DNA from: Xestospongia bergquistia
Lineage: Eukaryota > Porifera > Demospongiae > Haplosclerida > Petrosiidae
Assembly: GCA_963965975.1 (NCBI GenBank)
Contig: OZ014415.1
Coordinates: 4,097,001-4,161,000 of the forward strand
DNA: 64,000 nt
Reading direction: 5' to 3'
The translations under genes and the position numbers were made by a program. The notes beneath the pieces are model-generated. The model was not told the origin of the DNA, searched no databases, and saw nothing but the letters and a program-made list of their open reading frames with translations. Positions 1 to 10,997 of the stretch are shown here, one piece after another. The number at the start of each line of letters is the position of its first letter. The stretch's first letter is position 1.

Positions 1-86
1 CACCAGTCCCATCAAGACATTCTAGCTGATCTAATATATATAATTATATCAATATGACAAAATGATAGATAACATTACTGACTTAC

Positions 87-491
87 AAAGAGAAGGAACA
101 AGATAGTTGAAATAACATCCAACATCTTTGGTAGTCATTGTATCACCTATATCAATGTGTATAACAGGCACTTCTGAACTATTTTCTTCATCTTTTTTAC
201 TTGATTCATAAGTTTGTCCTAGTTAAATTAAAACTAAAAAGGAGGTAAACAATAATATAACCATTCTAATTGAAGTTGTTCCATGGGGGTTTTACAAAAT
301 TAATTGCAGTAGATATACTACATCTCTTACCACGAATGACATGTTTCATGTCATGATCAATGAGAGACCCTTCAAGTTGAGTCAATGTACCTCCTTTCAG
401 AGACCATTCCTCTAACAAATACCTCATCTTTACTTCTGATGTCAGTCAGTGCACAATAATATATATTTAGTTGAAGACCCAGTTGTTTCCA
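87..491 (-). pseudogene. Death-domain-like gene fragment, two exons
   Basis: Two short exons are visible on the minus strand. The upstream exon (491 to 331) follows a TAG acceptor and ends at a GTAAGA donor. It reads WKQLGLQL then, after a one-base frame change, RYLLEEWSLKGGTLTQLEGS, which has the spacing of the last three helices of a death domain (W..LG..L, LL..W, T..L...L). The downstream exon (218 to 87) runs from an AG acceptor to a GTAAGT donor with compatible phase and encodes an acidic Ser/Lys/Glu-rich linker. Death domains mediate homotypic assembly in innate-immune and apoptotic signalling. The gene continues past the left edge of the window, so its product is unknown. The frame change inside the upstream exon means it may be decayed, or that exon may really be two. 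The death-domain assignment is inference from pattern only. Confidence 0.4.
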
Positions 492-960
492 CTACTCTTG
501 TACTTGTTTTAGAACAACAGCCAGTTCAATCCACCTGTCGATTCATCCATACACTATCAATATGTCTGTCCATTGACTTCCACAGCACACACATATTCAT
601 CCATTAGTCTGATCAATTTAATGCTAATTGTACAACACAGGAAGTGCATACTCTAATACAAATTATACATTTAGATTGTAATAATTAGGGTCAAAGATAC
701 AATAATAATTTCTCTTTGGCGTATGCATTTTATGTGTCCTATACAAATAGCCAATGATTATTTTCAAGCATAAACCCACTGGAAATGTACAATAACATGT
801 GTCATATAAAGCTGATACTTCCATTCAAGTGATGGGCAATGAACTCATTGTAAGATTTACATTTAGTTTATTATTGGAAGTGATAATATCATTTACCATA
901 TTGGATATTGTCTATAGTCATGTTTGACACTATACCATTGTTGAATGTCATCATATACTT
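492..960. other. No gene seen; part of a dispersed repeat
   Basis: No convincing exon is visible. Positions about 625-730 are similar to 55747-55830, both opening with an ACAACACAGGAAGT core and staying alignable for roughly 80 bases, which marks a dispersed repeat of unknown class. Confidence 0.4.
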
Positions 961-1774
961 TTATTCATGATTAGGCTCATAAAGTTTGTTACACACATCA
1001 CAAGCAATACGATAGGTCCCACCATCTATTATAGACCACTCATCTCTCCATTTGAAGAAACTATTATAAAGTTGAGGATCACTACCAATTTTCTTCATGT
1101 AATCAGCAAGATCAACTACTCTCTTAAAATCAAGTCCATTAATGAAAGAATTGGAAGGGACCACTTCAGGATTTGAAAGATTTGCTCCTGATATTATTAC
1201 TGGAACTATTTCATTCTTTAAAGCATTTCTGTATGTAATATAATCTTCACATAAATAATTCTCAAAAGCCAAAAAAAACATGTACTTTGGTAACAAAGAG
1301 AAGCAGTTTGGTTTACATGGTTTTCCATATTTTCCCTTAGAAATCAACATCAACATACTTCTTTAACGACCTTACTGCATGTAAGTGAGGATGTTTACAA
1401 TTACTTATAAAAGTAATAGCTGTTTTAGTTCTGCTTTCCAGATAATTTTTATTAGAATGATAACCACTTCTAAACTTTCCAGGAACTACGAAGAAAAGAC
1501 TTTGCCTAATATCTAAACTAAACTTGTATGTCATCGCCCAGTTAAATAGAGATCTGGAATATGTGAAAACTTCATGATATACATGAATACATACACATGG
1601 TGGTGGCTCTTGAGTGAAGAAATCCACCTTTGCTCTGGTAGTCGACTCATATTGCTGGCAGAAATAATACTTTTTAATAACTCACCATCTGGAATATGAA
1701 AAACTACAGCACTGCTATTAGAATAAAGTTTCTTGTCACCAGTAAGAAATCTCTTGTTTTTGTTTGGTCCACAT

Positions 1775-4700
1775 CAGTGGCTGATCCAGAAATTCCCAAG
1801 GGGGGGGGGAATTAAAGTAAAACCCTGAAACTCCATGAGAAAAAATTACATGTAGCACTACACTTTTGATCATGCACTGCAGCAGTCAAGTTTACTGTTA
1901 ATTTCAAACATGATCATGTATTTACATTTGAGTTGACAATGACTTGTGAAAACTTAACTGCATGCATGATTGCTTGGAGCTTAGGACTTCAGTATACTTC
2001 AGGTTACTACATATGTTTGTGCAGCTGTGACTAAGTGTCCTCAGTTCATGTCAGTGTGTCATGGGAAAGTGGAAAAAGAAAAGCAGCAATGGTACTAAAG
2101 ACATCAGGTCTTTATTTACCAGTCAAGCTCAACATCAGTACAAGGTGTAATAATAATAGTCACGAATTGATTATTGCAGTCAATGATCTCCATAGGCCCA
2201 TGATTCAGAGTTGCAATCATCTCAGTCTACTATTAATAATGACTCTTCTAGTACCAGTAACTCACTGTCACAAGAGTTTCCACATGATAGTTTACAAGAT
2301 GAAGATATCAGTATTGGTACCAGTATACCTCAGAGTCCCCAGCAACATAGGAATACAGGAGACAGTACATCCCAAATTCCCCAACGAGATACCAGTGAGG
2401 ATGATCTTGGTACACCTATGATCATGGATGATGACGATGTCATTACTGCATCAAGATCAGGAATGGCACAATGGTCCAACTCATGTGAGGAAAATTCAAG
2501 CAGTGTAATTGTTCCACCTTGCCACAATCATCCGTTAAACCTAACAGAGGTAGCAATTCAAAAAACCAGAGCGCTAACAGAGTCTGAAAAGTACAAACTT
2601 CTTACTACATCACCGAATGAAAAAATTCCACACAATCAAACCTCAAGCTTGGATTACAGATATTTTCCTTATAAAAGGGGTAGTCAGTCAACAGCGAAAG
2701 ATATCCTTTCAAAGGAAATGGTTGTAACAGCACACATGGCTTTTTTTATGGTGGATGTGTGGAGAAAGGAAGTTGGTGCTTACTGTGCATAATTTTCTTA
2801 ACAGATAGTGAGAAGGCACAGCTCAAGAGTTTTGTTAACACCCCTTTTGTCAATTACAACTAATCCACTGAGATTCTTGCTAGACACTGCAAAATATTTA
2901 TCACTTGCGTTCAGTTCAGAGATCGTACACTTCAAAGCTAGCTATTCCAATCCAGAAAAATCAGAATTGACAGTAAACTCACAGATACTAATCAGAAAAT
3001 TTTTTGTTCAATTCTCAAATTTTACCTGTCTTAGTAGAAGCAGTTTTAACTTGTGCCAGGCAGAAAGTGGCCCTGCAAGGATATAAACAAGACAAGATAT
3101 ATTTCTCCAAGCCTCCATGTTTCAATAAAGGTAATTTCATAGCTATTTTAAGACTGCTTGCCAAAACAAACAGCACTTTGCAGGCGCATCTAGTTTCTGG
3201 TCCAAAAAATGCAAAGTATATTAGCAAAACAATCCAAAATGAGATCCTAGAAATAGCTACCACACAAATTCGTCAATTTTATCAAGATTGCTTGATGATT
3301 TGTCCTCACTTTTCAGTGATAGCAGATGAAGTAACTTCTCATGGTAAAGAGATCTTATCAGTTTGCTTACGCTTTCTGGAAGTTAGGACTAACACTGAAT
3401 TTGTTGCCAAGAAACATGAGCTCCTCTTGGTTTTTCACGTCTTAGAAAGAATCACAGGGGAAAAGATAGCTGATGGTATCCTAAAGGTACTTGAATGTCA
3501 TGAAATCGATGTAACAAAATGTCGTGGGCAAGCATATGACACTGCAGCCTCTATGAGTTCTTTAAGATCAGGTGTACAAGCCCATATTCAGAAATTTGCT
3601 CCTGATGCGATTTACAAAGGATGCATATTACATGCTTAACTATGATAGACAGCTGCCATCAAGCATTTTTGTTCTTTAATAACTTCCCAAAGCGCCAATG
3701 ATTTCTTGAAATAGTAATCAAATGTTTTTGTCCTAATCATGCAAAGAAAGCTAAAATAAATGGCCTATGCAAAACCAGATGGATTGAACGACATACTACT
3801 TTTACAGCTATTTTTGAATTGTATCGATATCTTGTTCAAACTTGGAATGAAATATGCCATCCAAGTGATGAGGAACAGTTATATCCAGAAGGTAATCATT
3901 GGAACTGGGATTCTGAGTCTCGCAGTTATGCAAATGGCCTTTGACACACTTTCTGTAAATTTGAGCACATAATTGTCTTCTTGATTCCAAAAGAACGTTT
4001 GGAACCAATTCATCCAATTGCTGAATGCCCTCAAGGAAGACTACAGGAAGTTTATTTTGGCTTTAAAAAGGTTGATGAAAGAGTAAAAGAGGCCTACAAG
4101 AGAATGAGGGAAGATGTATCTACTCAGCACAATTCTGTTTACTCTAAAGCTCTCAAGCTGGCAGATGACATAGGGAGTAATGAGGGCATGCCACACATAC
4201 TGAAGGGAAGACAAACAATGAGATCAAATCCTGATGTTACATCTCCAAAGGATTACTGGAAAGTAACAGTTACAATTCCCTTCCTTGACTCAATTGTTTC
4301 TGAGTTAGAGTGTAGGTTTGCACCAGAAAAATTGGCACATTATGAGCTTTGCTCCTTAATTCCTGGAATCATCACTAAAAAGGATGAAAGTGATATTAGT
4401 GACACAGCTGATCTCCTTGCTTCAAAATGGACCCATCTGATGCCATCACCAGATAACTTTGAAAGTGAACTTAGACGATGGAAAGTACACTGTGAAAGTA
4501 TCAAAGAACCAAGATCAGTAACGAGTCTACTTAAATTAGATGCTGATTTCATTTTTTATTCAAATGTCAGGGAGCTTTTATGTATCCTGGCAGTTCTTCC
4601 AATAGGTAGTACAGAAGCAGAAAGATCATTTTCGTGTTTAAGACAGATTCACACATGGTTGCGAACACAATGACTTCTGACAGACTTGGCAATTTAGGTG

Positions 4701-4912
4701 TAATAGAGATGCAAGGATTTAATTATGAAATAAATATAGAAAAGTGTTGTGAACAATTTAAATTAAGAAACCCTAGAAAAATGACTTGTGATTCAGTTCT
4801 TTTCAATTGATTAATTATTGGCTTTATTAAAATTATTTATATTAAGTAATTCATGAGAAAAGGGGGGTGGAAATCCACCCTTACCACCCTCCCCCCCCTG
4901 GATCAGCCCTTG
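1775..4912 (+). mobile_element. hAT transposon (TTF-finger/ZMYM-type), inserted in the fucosyltransferase
   Basis: The 3138-bp element is bounded by 15-bp imperfect terminal inverted repeats (1775-1789 and 4898-4912) that agree at 13 of 15 positions around the shared core GGCTGATCCAG. A G-run follows the left repeat and a C-run precedes the right one, as is common in this hAT group. The flanks share CACAT at 1770-1774 and 4913-4917, a 5-bp duplication where hAT elements usually make 8 bp. Removing the element and one CACAT copy rejoins the fucosyltransferase reading frame exactly, which confirms the boundaries. The internal transposase is non-functional, so the copy can move only if helped in trans. 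Confidence 0.88.
2061..4810 (+). pseudogene. hAT transposase (DUF4371 type), broken
   Basis: Start is at 2061, giving a basic opening segment followed by KDIRSLFTS, as in TTF-finger hAT transposases, then a Ser/Gln-rich stretch. Positions 3004-3639 carry the DUF4371 core: GNFIAILRLLA, KTIQNEILEIA, SVIADEV (catalytic Asp region) and CRGQAYDTAASMSS. Positions 3981-4673 carry the remaining helical insertion and the C-terminal dimerisation motif IGSTEAERSFSCLRQIHTWL. The tail TSDRLGNLGVIEM (from about 4672) lies in another frame. At least four frame changes or stops separate these blocks, so no single protein is made. The family cuts and pastes DNA in the nucleus; this copy is a remnant. Confidence 0.85.
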
Positions 4913-5261
4913 CACATGTTATTGGTCTACTATTTCCAAGTGATTTAACAAAATTTATCCCAAACTAAGTTGTCCATAATAAAATGATTTTCCCATTGCT
5001 ACCAACTGTAGTGCTTTTATCAGAAATTGAAGTACTTAGATGTCTACAATGATAACTTTTCTTAATGGAATATATCTTTGGCTGGATAAAATTTGGAGAC
5101 ACTCTGTTATCAGGATACTCCTTGATTGCGCGTTCATAGCGACGATGACATACGAGAACGATACTGCCATAGTCAGAACATACAGGATTAAAATTTTTCT
5201 CTTTTTTAAATTAAAAATTTTCAAGTTAGCAGACATCATGCATAGTAGACTCTGTTTCGGA

Positions 5262-5588
5262 AGCCTCAGACGGACATTCCAATTCAATTTCGGGGATATA
5301 CGGAGTTTTAATGTGCGTTCTTGGCTTCTCTAAATACAACCAAATTCAGGGATCCAATCTAACTGGATAAATCTCACTAACGCTCGATTCTAAGAGACGG
5401 CTCGTGGTACTCGCTCTCCACATTTTATTAAGTAACAAGAAAAGCCTAGAAATGGTGCACATGCCAAAATTGGAATTAGGAATGAGAAATTGGACTCATC
5501 AACTGATCGTTAATTTGAATTTTTAAATACCCCAAGGTTTGCGGAAGAAATAAGAAAAAGGAATTGGAATGTCCGTCTGCGGCTTCCA
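5262..5588. repeat. Inverted repeat pair about 330 bp apart
   Basis: A segment of about 26 bp at 5262-5287 recurs in inverted orientation at about 5561-5588 with a single mismatch. Arms of this length at this spacing fit a MITE-like or fold-back element, but no target-site duplication is apparent and the homology does not extend much beyond the arms. Confidence 0.45.
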
Positions 5589-5842
5589 TACTCTGTGGCT
5601 AAACCTCAAAATTTCCAATCTCGACTTTCCTCCGTGCATGCAATGGGTTATTAAATTTTATCTTATCTACTGGAAGCGCATTGTACAAGAAGTACTTAGA
5701 GCACAGTTACCATGGCTACATTTTCTACTTATAGAAGTCGGTATCTAAACTTTTTCCATTCACACCAACTCATTCGTATTAGCCTCACATGTGCAAATTT
5801 CTCAACGGCAATGTTGACTAAACTCGTGAATATATCAAACAT

Positions 5843-5985
5843 GCTGGATTTCCAAAGATAGCTAATAACTATTATGCTAGCAGTGTGCTGCAATGTTTAC
5901 TTAATCATCATGCTTTCAACAAATTGTGTGAATTGAAACCAGAGTACCATGATCTTTGTGAAGAGGGTAAAATATCAGGTTCAGT
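5843..5985 (+). pseudogene. Fragment of a ubiquitin-specific peptidase (C19)
   Basis: One frame reads GFPKIANNYYASSVLQCLLN followed by HHAFNKLCELKPEYHDLCEE. This aligns with the Cys-box of C19 deubiquitinases (GL.N.GNTCY.NS.LQCL). The catalytic cysteine position is Tyr here (NNYY for NTCY), so it could not cleave ubiquitin. Nothing recognisable of the peptidase flanks it; the open frame ends soon after. It looks like a stranded exon or a fragment carried by a transposon. Confidence 0.55.
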
Positions 5986-5989
5986 AATG

Positions 5990-6440
5990 AGTAACTGTTA
6001 AAAAAATATTTCCTCAATTTTTGTGATAGTTATCACTATAGAAAGGGAACAGTGATACTTTCATCGAGACAATTGTCAAAATGCTAATAAATAAAAAAGG
6101 AAATTAAAATTAAAGATATACTCTTATGAATTAAGACACACATTTCATTCACATCTGATCAATACCAGGATGTTCATAAGTATTACAAATTTGAGGTCAG
6201 TATAACTATAGAAAAGCAATATTATTCATTGACACAAATAAGTTGTAGGATAAAGAGTACCACTTATGCACAACACTAATACAAAATTATGATTATCTGA
6301 TCATGACTTAGTGAACATGCAGTTGACTGTTCCTGCTCCACAATTATGTATAATATTTACTGGTCTTCACTGAGCTTAAAGTTATCATAGCATTACACGC
6401 ATGACCGGTTAACATCAACTCTATTAATTAACACCTGGAA
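5990..6440. other. No gene seen
   Basis: AT-rich sequence between the peptidase fragment and the second hAT element. I looked for a left terminal repeat of that element here and did not find one. Confidence 0.5.
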
Positions 6441-7335
6441 CTTACCATGTGGGATACTGACTGGCACTAAGAAAATGTCAGATTTAGAACTCGAAGAAGA
6501 TAGCAGTAGTCTTCAATCAGCTGGCTTGACAATACCTCCTCCACCAAAAAAGATCTAACAGATGAAGCTCCAATTTTCAATGTTTCAGACTACTGGTGAT
6601 CAATCTACTGATAATTCAGCATATTCCAATACAGGTCAACACGGGACAGCACATTTAATCGTGAGAATTGTAACAACCCTATCAATGATGAAGTTCAACA
6701 TGATCTTTCATGTTGTACATCAGAATGTTGCTTGGGGGTTTGACTCCTTTTCAGACTACTGACCCAAACATATTGTCAAAGCTTAGATAAAAACAGTGAT
6801 AGGTATCGAAACTTTTCTCCTACCTGGTATAAAGCCTTTCCATGGCTGTCATTGTGCATAACAAAGAAGAAAGCATTCTGTTGTTATTGCAATTATTGTA
6901 GCAATAATAAATTGTAAGGAATATCAAAGAGGGGAGAGGAAACATTTGTAACCAATGGCTTTGACAATTGGAAAAAAGCTTGAGAAAAATTCCAACAACA
7001 TAGCTTATCAGATCTACACAAAGAAGCTGTATTAAAAATAGAGCTAATGAATCAACAGGACAATTTTTCCACTCTTATCCGGTACAGCTTGGGTAGTGAT
7101 CAACAATCACATCGTAAAATGCTTCTGAGGGAAATTTCATCACTCAAATTCCTACTTAGACAGGGATTAGCAATAAGAGGGCATCAATAATTATAAGGAA
7201 ATTTGCCGCAACTTTTGAAACTCAGATCAGAAGATTTTGTTGACTTAAAAAGGTGGATTGAAGAGAGGAAGTATTTTTTTTCCTTCAATTTTAAATGAGC
7301 AGATTGGTCATTTAGGATTGTGTGCATTAAGAAAG

Positions 7336-7576
7336 TGTGGTATTTTAGCATAAATTTACACTTAATTGTTATATTATTATCACTTTTGTCACTGTAAATT
7401 GTAAATTGGTGTTATTTCCTTAGCATTAATTAATTGTTTATTTGGGTTTCTTTTCTTGTATAAATAGTTCATTTTGTTTTGGTTAAAGTAGAAGAAAAAG
7501 AAAGAGAGTTTTCCCTCTTTTTAAAAGTTCTATCATTACCCTTGCAACCGCAAGCAAAGATATCAACAATATCACA
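7336..7576 (+). repeat. Left LTR of the Ty3/gypsy element
   Basis: 241 bp, TG...CA ended, with a TATAAATAG box about 130 bp in (7459 region). Nearly identical to the right LTR. Confidence 0.93.
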
Positions 7577-7578
7577 AT

Positions 7579-7589
7579 TGGCGACGAGG
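7579..7589 (+). other. Primer-binding site of the LTR element
   Basis: TGGCGACGAGG lies two bases after the left LTR. It is complementary to CCA plus the 3' acceptor stem of metazoan tRNA-Ser(GCU), as I recall that tRNA; the match should be confirmed against the host tRNA set. Confidence 0.7.
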
Positions 7590-7611
7590 GTTGTGGATTT
7601 TTGCTATTATC

Positions 7612-10600
7612 ATGGCAACTTTGCAGTTCGGAACTCTCAAAGAATTTAACTCAAATGAGGGATCAATCACCTCATATCTGGAATGTGTTGACCTTTACTT
7701 TATTTACTGCAAACTCTGTTCCAGGGGACAAGCAAGTTCCCATTCTTCTGACCTGTATTGGTACGTCTTCGTATACTCTTCTCAGTGATCTCCTTGCTCC
7801 ATCTCTGCCTAGCACCAAGTCCCTGGCCGAGATCTCAGATGTTCTACGGAAGCATTTTGAACCACAGAGAGCCATCATAGCTGAGCGGTATCACTTTCAC
7901 AACTGCAATCAAGCCATGGGGGAATCTATTGCGATTATGACATTGCCCTACGCAAACTAGCGACTAACTGTAAATTTGGGGACTACCTAGAGGACGCTCT
8001 TCGTGACCGATTCGTATGTGGGCTGAGTAACGAAGCGATACAGCGACGTTTACTTTCCAACCCTGACCTCACTCTCACCAAAGCGATGGAACTAGCTCAA
8101 GGTATGGAAGCCGCTGAACGTAACTCCAAATCCCTTAAAGGTACCGAGTTTGCCGTTAGAAAACTTCGTGGCAAACCTCCGCCTCGACCTAAGACGCAAC
8201 AACCGTGTTACCAATGTGGGAAGTCAAATCACTCACCTATGGATTGTAAATTCAAGGACATTGAATGTCAATCATGTGGAAAAAAGGGCCATATTGCCCC
8301 AGTTTGCCTAACTAAACATCAGAAACAGACCAACACAGCCAGTGGACGAATAAAGAAACCTTTCACAGCCAACGTTGTGAATGAGGACAGCATCGACGCT
8401 ACCGACTCCGATAGTGACGAACACTATTTATTTAAGCTGTGTGAATCATCCTCCCATCCAATGGAAGTAACCGTGACCGTCGAAGACAAACCACTTGTTA
8501 TGGAGGTAGACACCGGCGCCGCCGTATCTACCATCTCAGAAGCAACTCGAATGAAATTATTTTCACATCTGAAACTACATAATTCCAAGATTGTCCTGAA
8601 GATATACACATATGAACCTATACAAGTTAAGGGACAACTTATTGTCCACATTTGCTACAAAGGACAGACTTCACCTTTAAAACTGGTGGAGGTTAATGGG
8701 GCTGGTCCAAACCTCTTTGGAAGGAACTTGCTGAAGTACATCCGACTGGATTGGCACAGAATCGCCACAGTACAGCCTGGATCCCAAGAAGTGCAAGCTC
8801 TGTTGCAACAGCACTCAAACCTCTTTAAAGATGAACTAGGAACTGTCAATTCACACAAGGCAACTCTTCACATCAAACCCGAAGCCACACCAAAATTTTT
8901 CAAACCCCGTCCTGTCCCGTTTGCAATTAAAGGTGCTGTGGGAAAGGAACTGGATTGACTGGAACAACAAGAAATAATCAGGAAGGTCGACTACAGTGAC
9001 TGGGCTGCACCTATTGTTGTAGTGCCTAAGAAAGATGGAAGGTTCCGCCTGTGTGGTGACTATGAAGTGACAATCAACCAAGCTCTGTCTATAGACCGAT
9101 ACCCATTGCCTAAGCCAGCAGACTTGTTCGCTACTTTAGCTAATGGGACCCTATTTAGCAAACTGGTTCTCTCTCAAGCCTATCTGCAACTCCAACTGGA
9201 TGAAACTTCTCCGCCATATCTGACAGTAAATTCACACCAAGGGTTGTATCAATATACACGTCTTCCCTTTGGGGTGGCTTCAGCGCCTGCAATTTTCTGG
9301 AGACTCATGGACACAATTCTACATGACGTCCCAGGTGTCATTTGTTATATAGATGATATCTTAGTCACTGGCAAAACCAAAGAGGATCACCTGAGTAACC
9401 TAGGAGAAGTTTTCCAACGCTTGGAGAAACGTGGGTTCAGACCTAAGTGAGTATATTCAATATTTCTCAGGTACAGGCACTCCCTCTGTTACTGTTAAAC
9501 ATGTACAAGTTGCTACACGTCGAGATCCTGTGCTAAGCAAAGTTGTCACTTACATTATGTCTGGTTGGCCAGACCAAGTATATGAAGAGTTCAAACCATA
9601 TTATTCCAGAAGAGAAGAAATTGGTATTCAAAGTGGATGTTTAATGTGGGGTATTCGTGTAATCCTACCAAAGAGTCTACAACAGCAAGTCTTACAAGCA
9701 CTCCATGAGAATCACCACGGCATTACCAGGATGAAATCTGTTGCTAGGAGCTATGTGTGGTGGAATGGCATGGACAAAGATATTGAAGACCTAGCCAAGT
9801 CATGCATCAAGTGTCAAGAACAAAAGTCAAATCCTCCAGTAGCACCACTGCATCCATGGGCCTGGCTAACGGCACCATGTAAGAGAGTTCATGTGGATTT
9901 CGCTGGACCTTTTCTAGACAAGATGTTCCTGATACTGTTAGACGCACACTCTAAGTGGCCAGAAGTTGTGCCAATGTCTTGCACGACAGCTTCAGAGACC
10001 ATTGAGGCTCTCCAAATCATTTTCTCAAAGTATGGTTTACCGGAACAACTTGTATCTGATAATGGACCCCAATTTTCATCAGATAAATTTGCACAGTTCA
10101 TGAGAGCCAATGGAATCAAGCATATCCAGAGCGCTCCTTACCACCCATCATCCAATGGTCTTGCTGAGAGGTTTGTTCAGAGCTTCAAAAGAGCTATGAA
10201 AGCTGGAGAAAAGAATGGTGGATCTCTGAACACACGGCTATCATGATTTCTATTCAAATATCGATCAACACCTCATGCAACTACAAGCGTATCACCTGCT
10301 GAACTGTTTCTACAGAGAAAGATTCGAACTCGATTCGATCTTTTAAAACCAGATTTAGAGAGTTTCGTGACCTCTAAGCAGTCACAACAGAAGAAGTATC
10401 ACGATATCCATTCCAAACTCAGGAACTTTACACCAGGTCAACTTGTGATGGCAAGAGTCTTCAATTCACGCAACAAATGGGCTCCCGGCCTGATAGAGGA
10501 ATGTTCGGGACCCCTCTTGTACACTGTTAAACTACAAGATAGCAAGATTGTACGCAGGCATGTTGACCATTTACGTGACAGATCTACATTTACTCTTACT

Positions 10601-10738
10601 GAGTATATCTATCCTGATTTTGACTTATTTCCACATCAGAACTCTGAATTATCCTCAAGATTGGAACCATCTACCAATGCTGTCATTAGACGTTATCCTC
10701 AGAGGGATCGTCGTCCCCCTGACAGACTTGTAATGTGA
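7612..10738 (+). pseudogene. gag-pol remains of the Ty3/gypsy element
   Basis: Gag comes first (from 7612), ending with two CCHC-type knuckles near 8200-8310 (CYQCGKSNH, CQSCGKKGH). Then follow an aspartic protease with VDTGAAVST near 8505, reverse transcriptase with CYIDDIL near 9350, and integrase with an HHCC finger near 9715-9825, a DD-E core including VSDNGPQFSS near 10050, and a C-terminal DNA-binding tail to 10738. The order protease, reverse transcriptase, integrase is that of Ty3/gypsy. This is a fossil with several breaks and makes no working polyprotein. Confidence 0.9.
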
Positions 10739-10747
10739 TTTTGGACT

Positions 10748-10761
10748 AACAGGGGAGGAAA
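10748..10761 (+). other. Polypurine tract
   Basis: AACAGGGGAGGAAA lies directly before the right LTR, where plus-strand DNA synthesis is primed in LTR elements. Confidence 0.8.
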
Positions 10762-10997
10762 TGTGGTATTTTAGCATAAATTTACACTTAATTGTTATAT
10801 TATTATCACTTTTGTCACTGTAAATTGTAAATTGGTGTTATTTCCTTAGTATTATTAATTGTTTTTTTTGGTTTCTTTTCTTGTATAAATAGTTCATTTT
10901 GTTTTGGTTAAAGTAGAAGAGAAAGAGAGTTTTCCCTCTTTTTAAAAGTTCTATCATTACCCTTACAACCGCAAGCAAAGATATCAATGATATCACA
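10762..10997 (+). repeat. Right LTR of the Ty3/gypsy element
   Basis: 236 bp, same ends as the left LTR, followed by the GAAAG target duplication. Confidence 0.93.

Larger units (their letters stand above)
961..5240 (-). pseudogene. Decayed GT10 alpha-1,3-fucosyltransferase, split by a hAT transposon
   Basis: The C-terminal half lies at 1769-961 and the N-terminal part at about 5240-4918, both on the minus strand. In order they show a short cytoplasmic start, a membrane anchor (ILILYVLTMAVSF) typical of type II Golgi glycosyltransferases, KIILLWTT, a segment SSAVVFHIPDGE, then FNWAMTYK, and a C-terminal part with FLAFENYLCEDYIT, an SFI..LDF stretch and a closing CDVCNKLYE cysteine pair. These are the landmarks of GT10 enzymes, which move fucose from GDP-fucose to GlcNAc in the Golgi. 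The copy is broken: an in-frame TAG follows KIILLWTT, there are at least two one-base frame changes in the C-terminal half (near 1340 and near 1615), and a 3.1-kb hAT element sits between ITC and GPNKNK. No introns are visible across the catalytic part, so it could be a retrocopy or a naturally intronless gene. Confidence 0.75.
7336..10997 (+). mobile_element. Ty3/gypsy LTR retroelement, broken, inside the hAT element
   Basis: The element is 3662 bp long, starts TGTGG and ends TCACA, and is flanked by a perfect 5-bp duplication GAAAG (7331-7335 and 10998-11002). Parts in order are left LTR, primer-binding site, gag with zinc knuckles, protease, reverse transcriptase, integrase, polypurine tract and right LTR. 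The LTRs differ at only about ten positions in 240, so the insertion is fairly recent compared with its host hAT copy. It is broken, with several breaks in the coding part. Confidence 0.92.

Noticed and set aside
1801-1810. Assembly artefact at the poly-G run
   Set aside because: G and C runs next to the termini are normal in this hAT group and appear at the matching ends.
5340-6440. Left terminal repeat of the second hAT element
   Set aside because: No sequence matching the right terminus was found, so the left boundary is left approximate.
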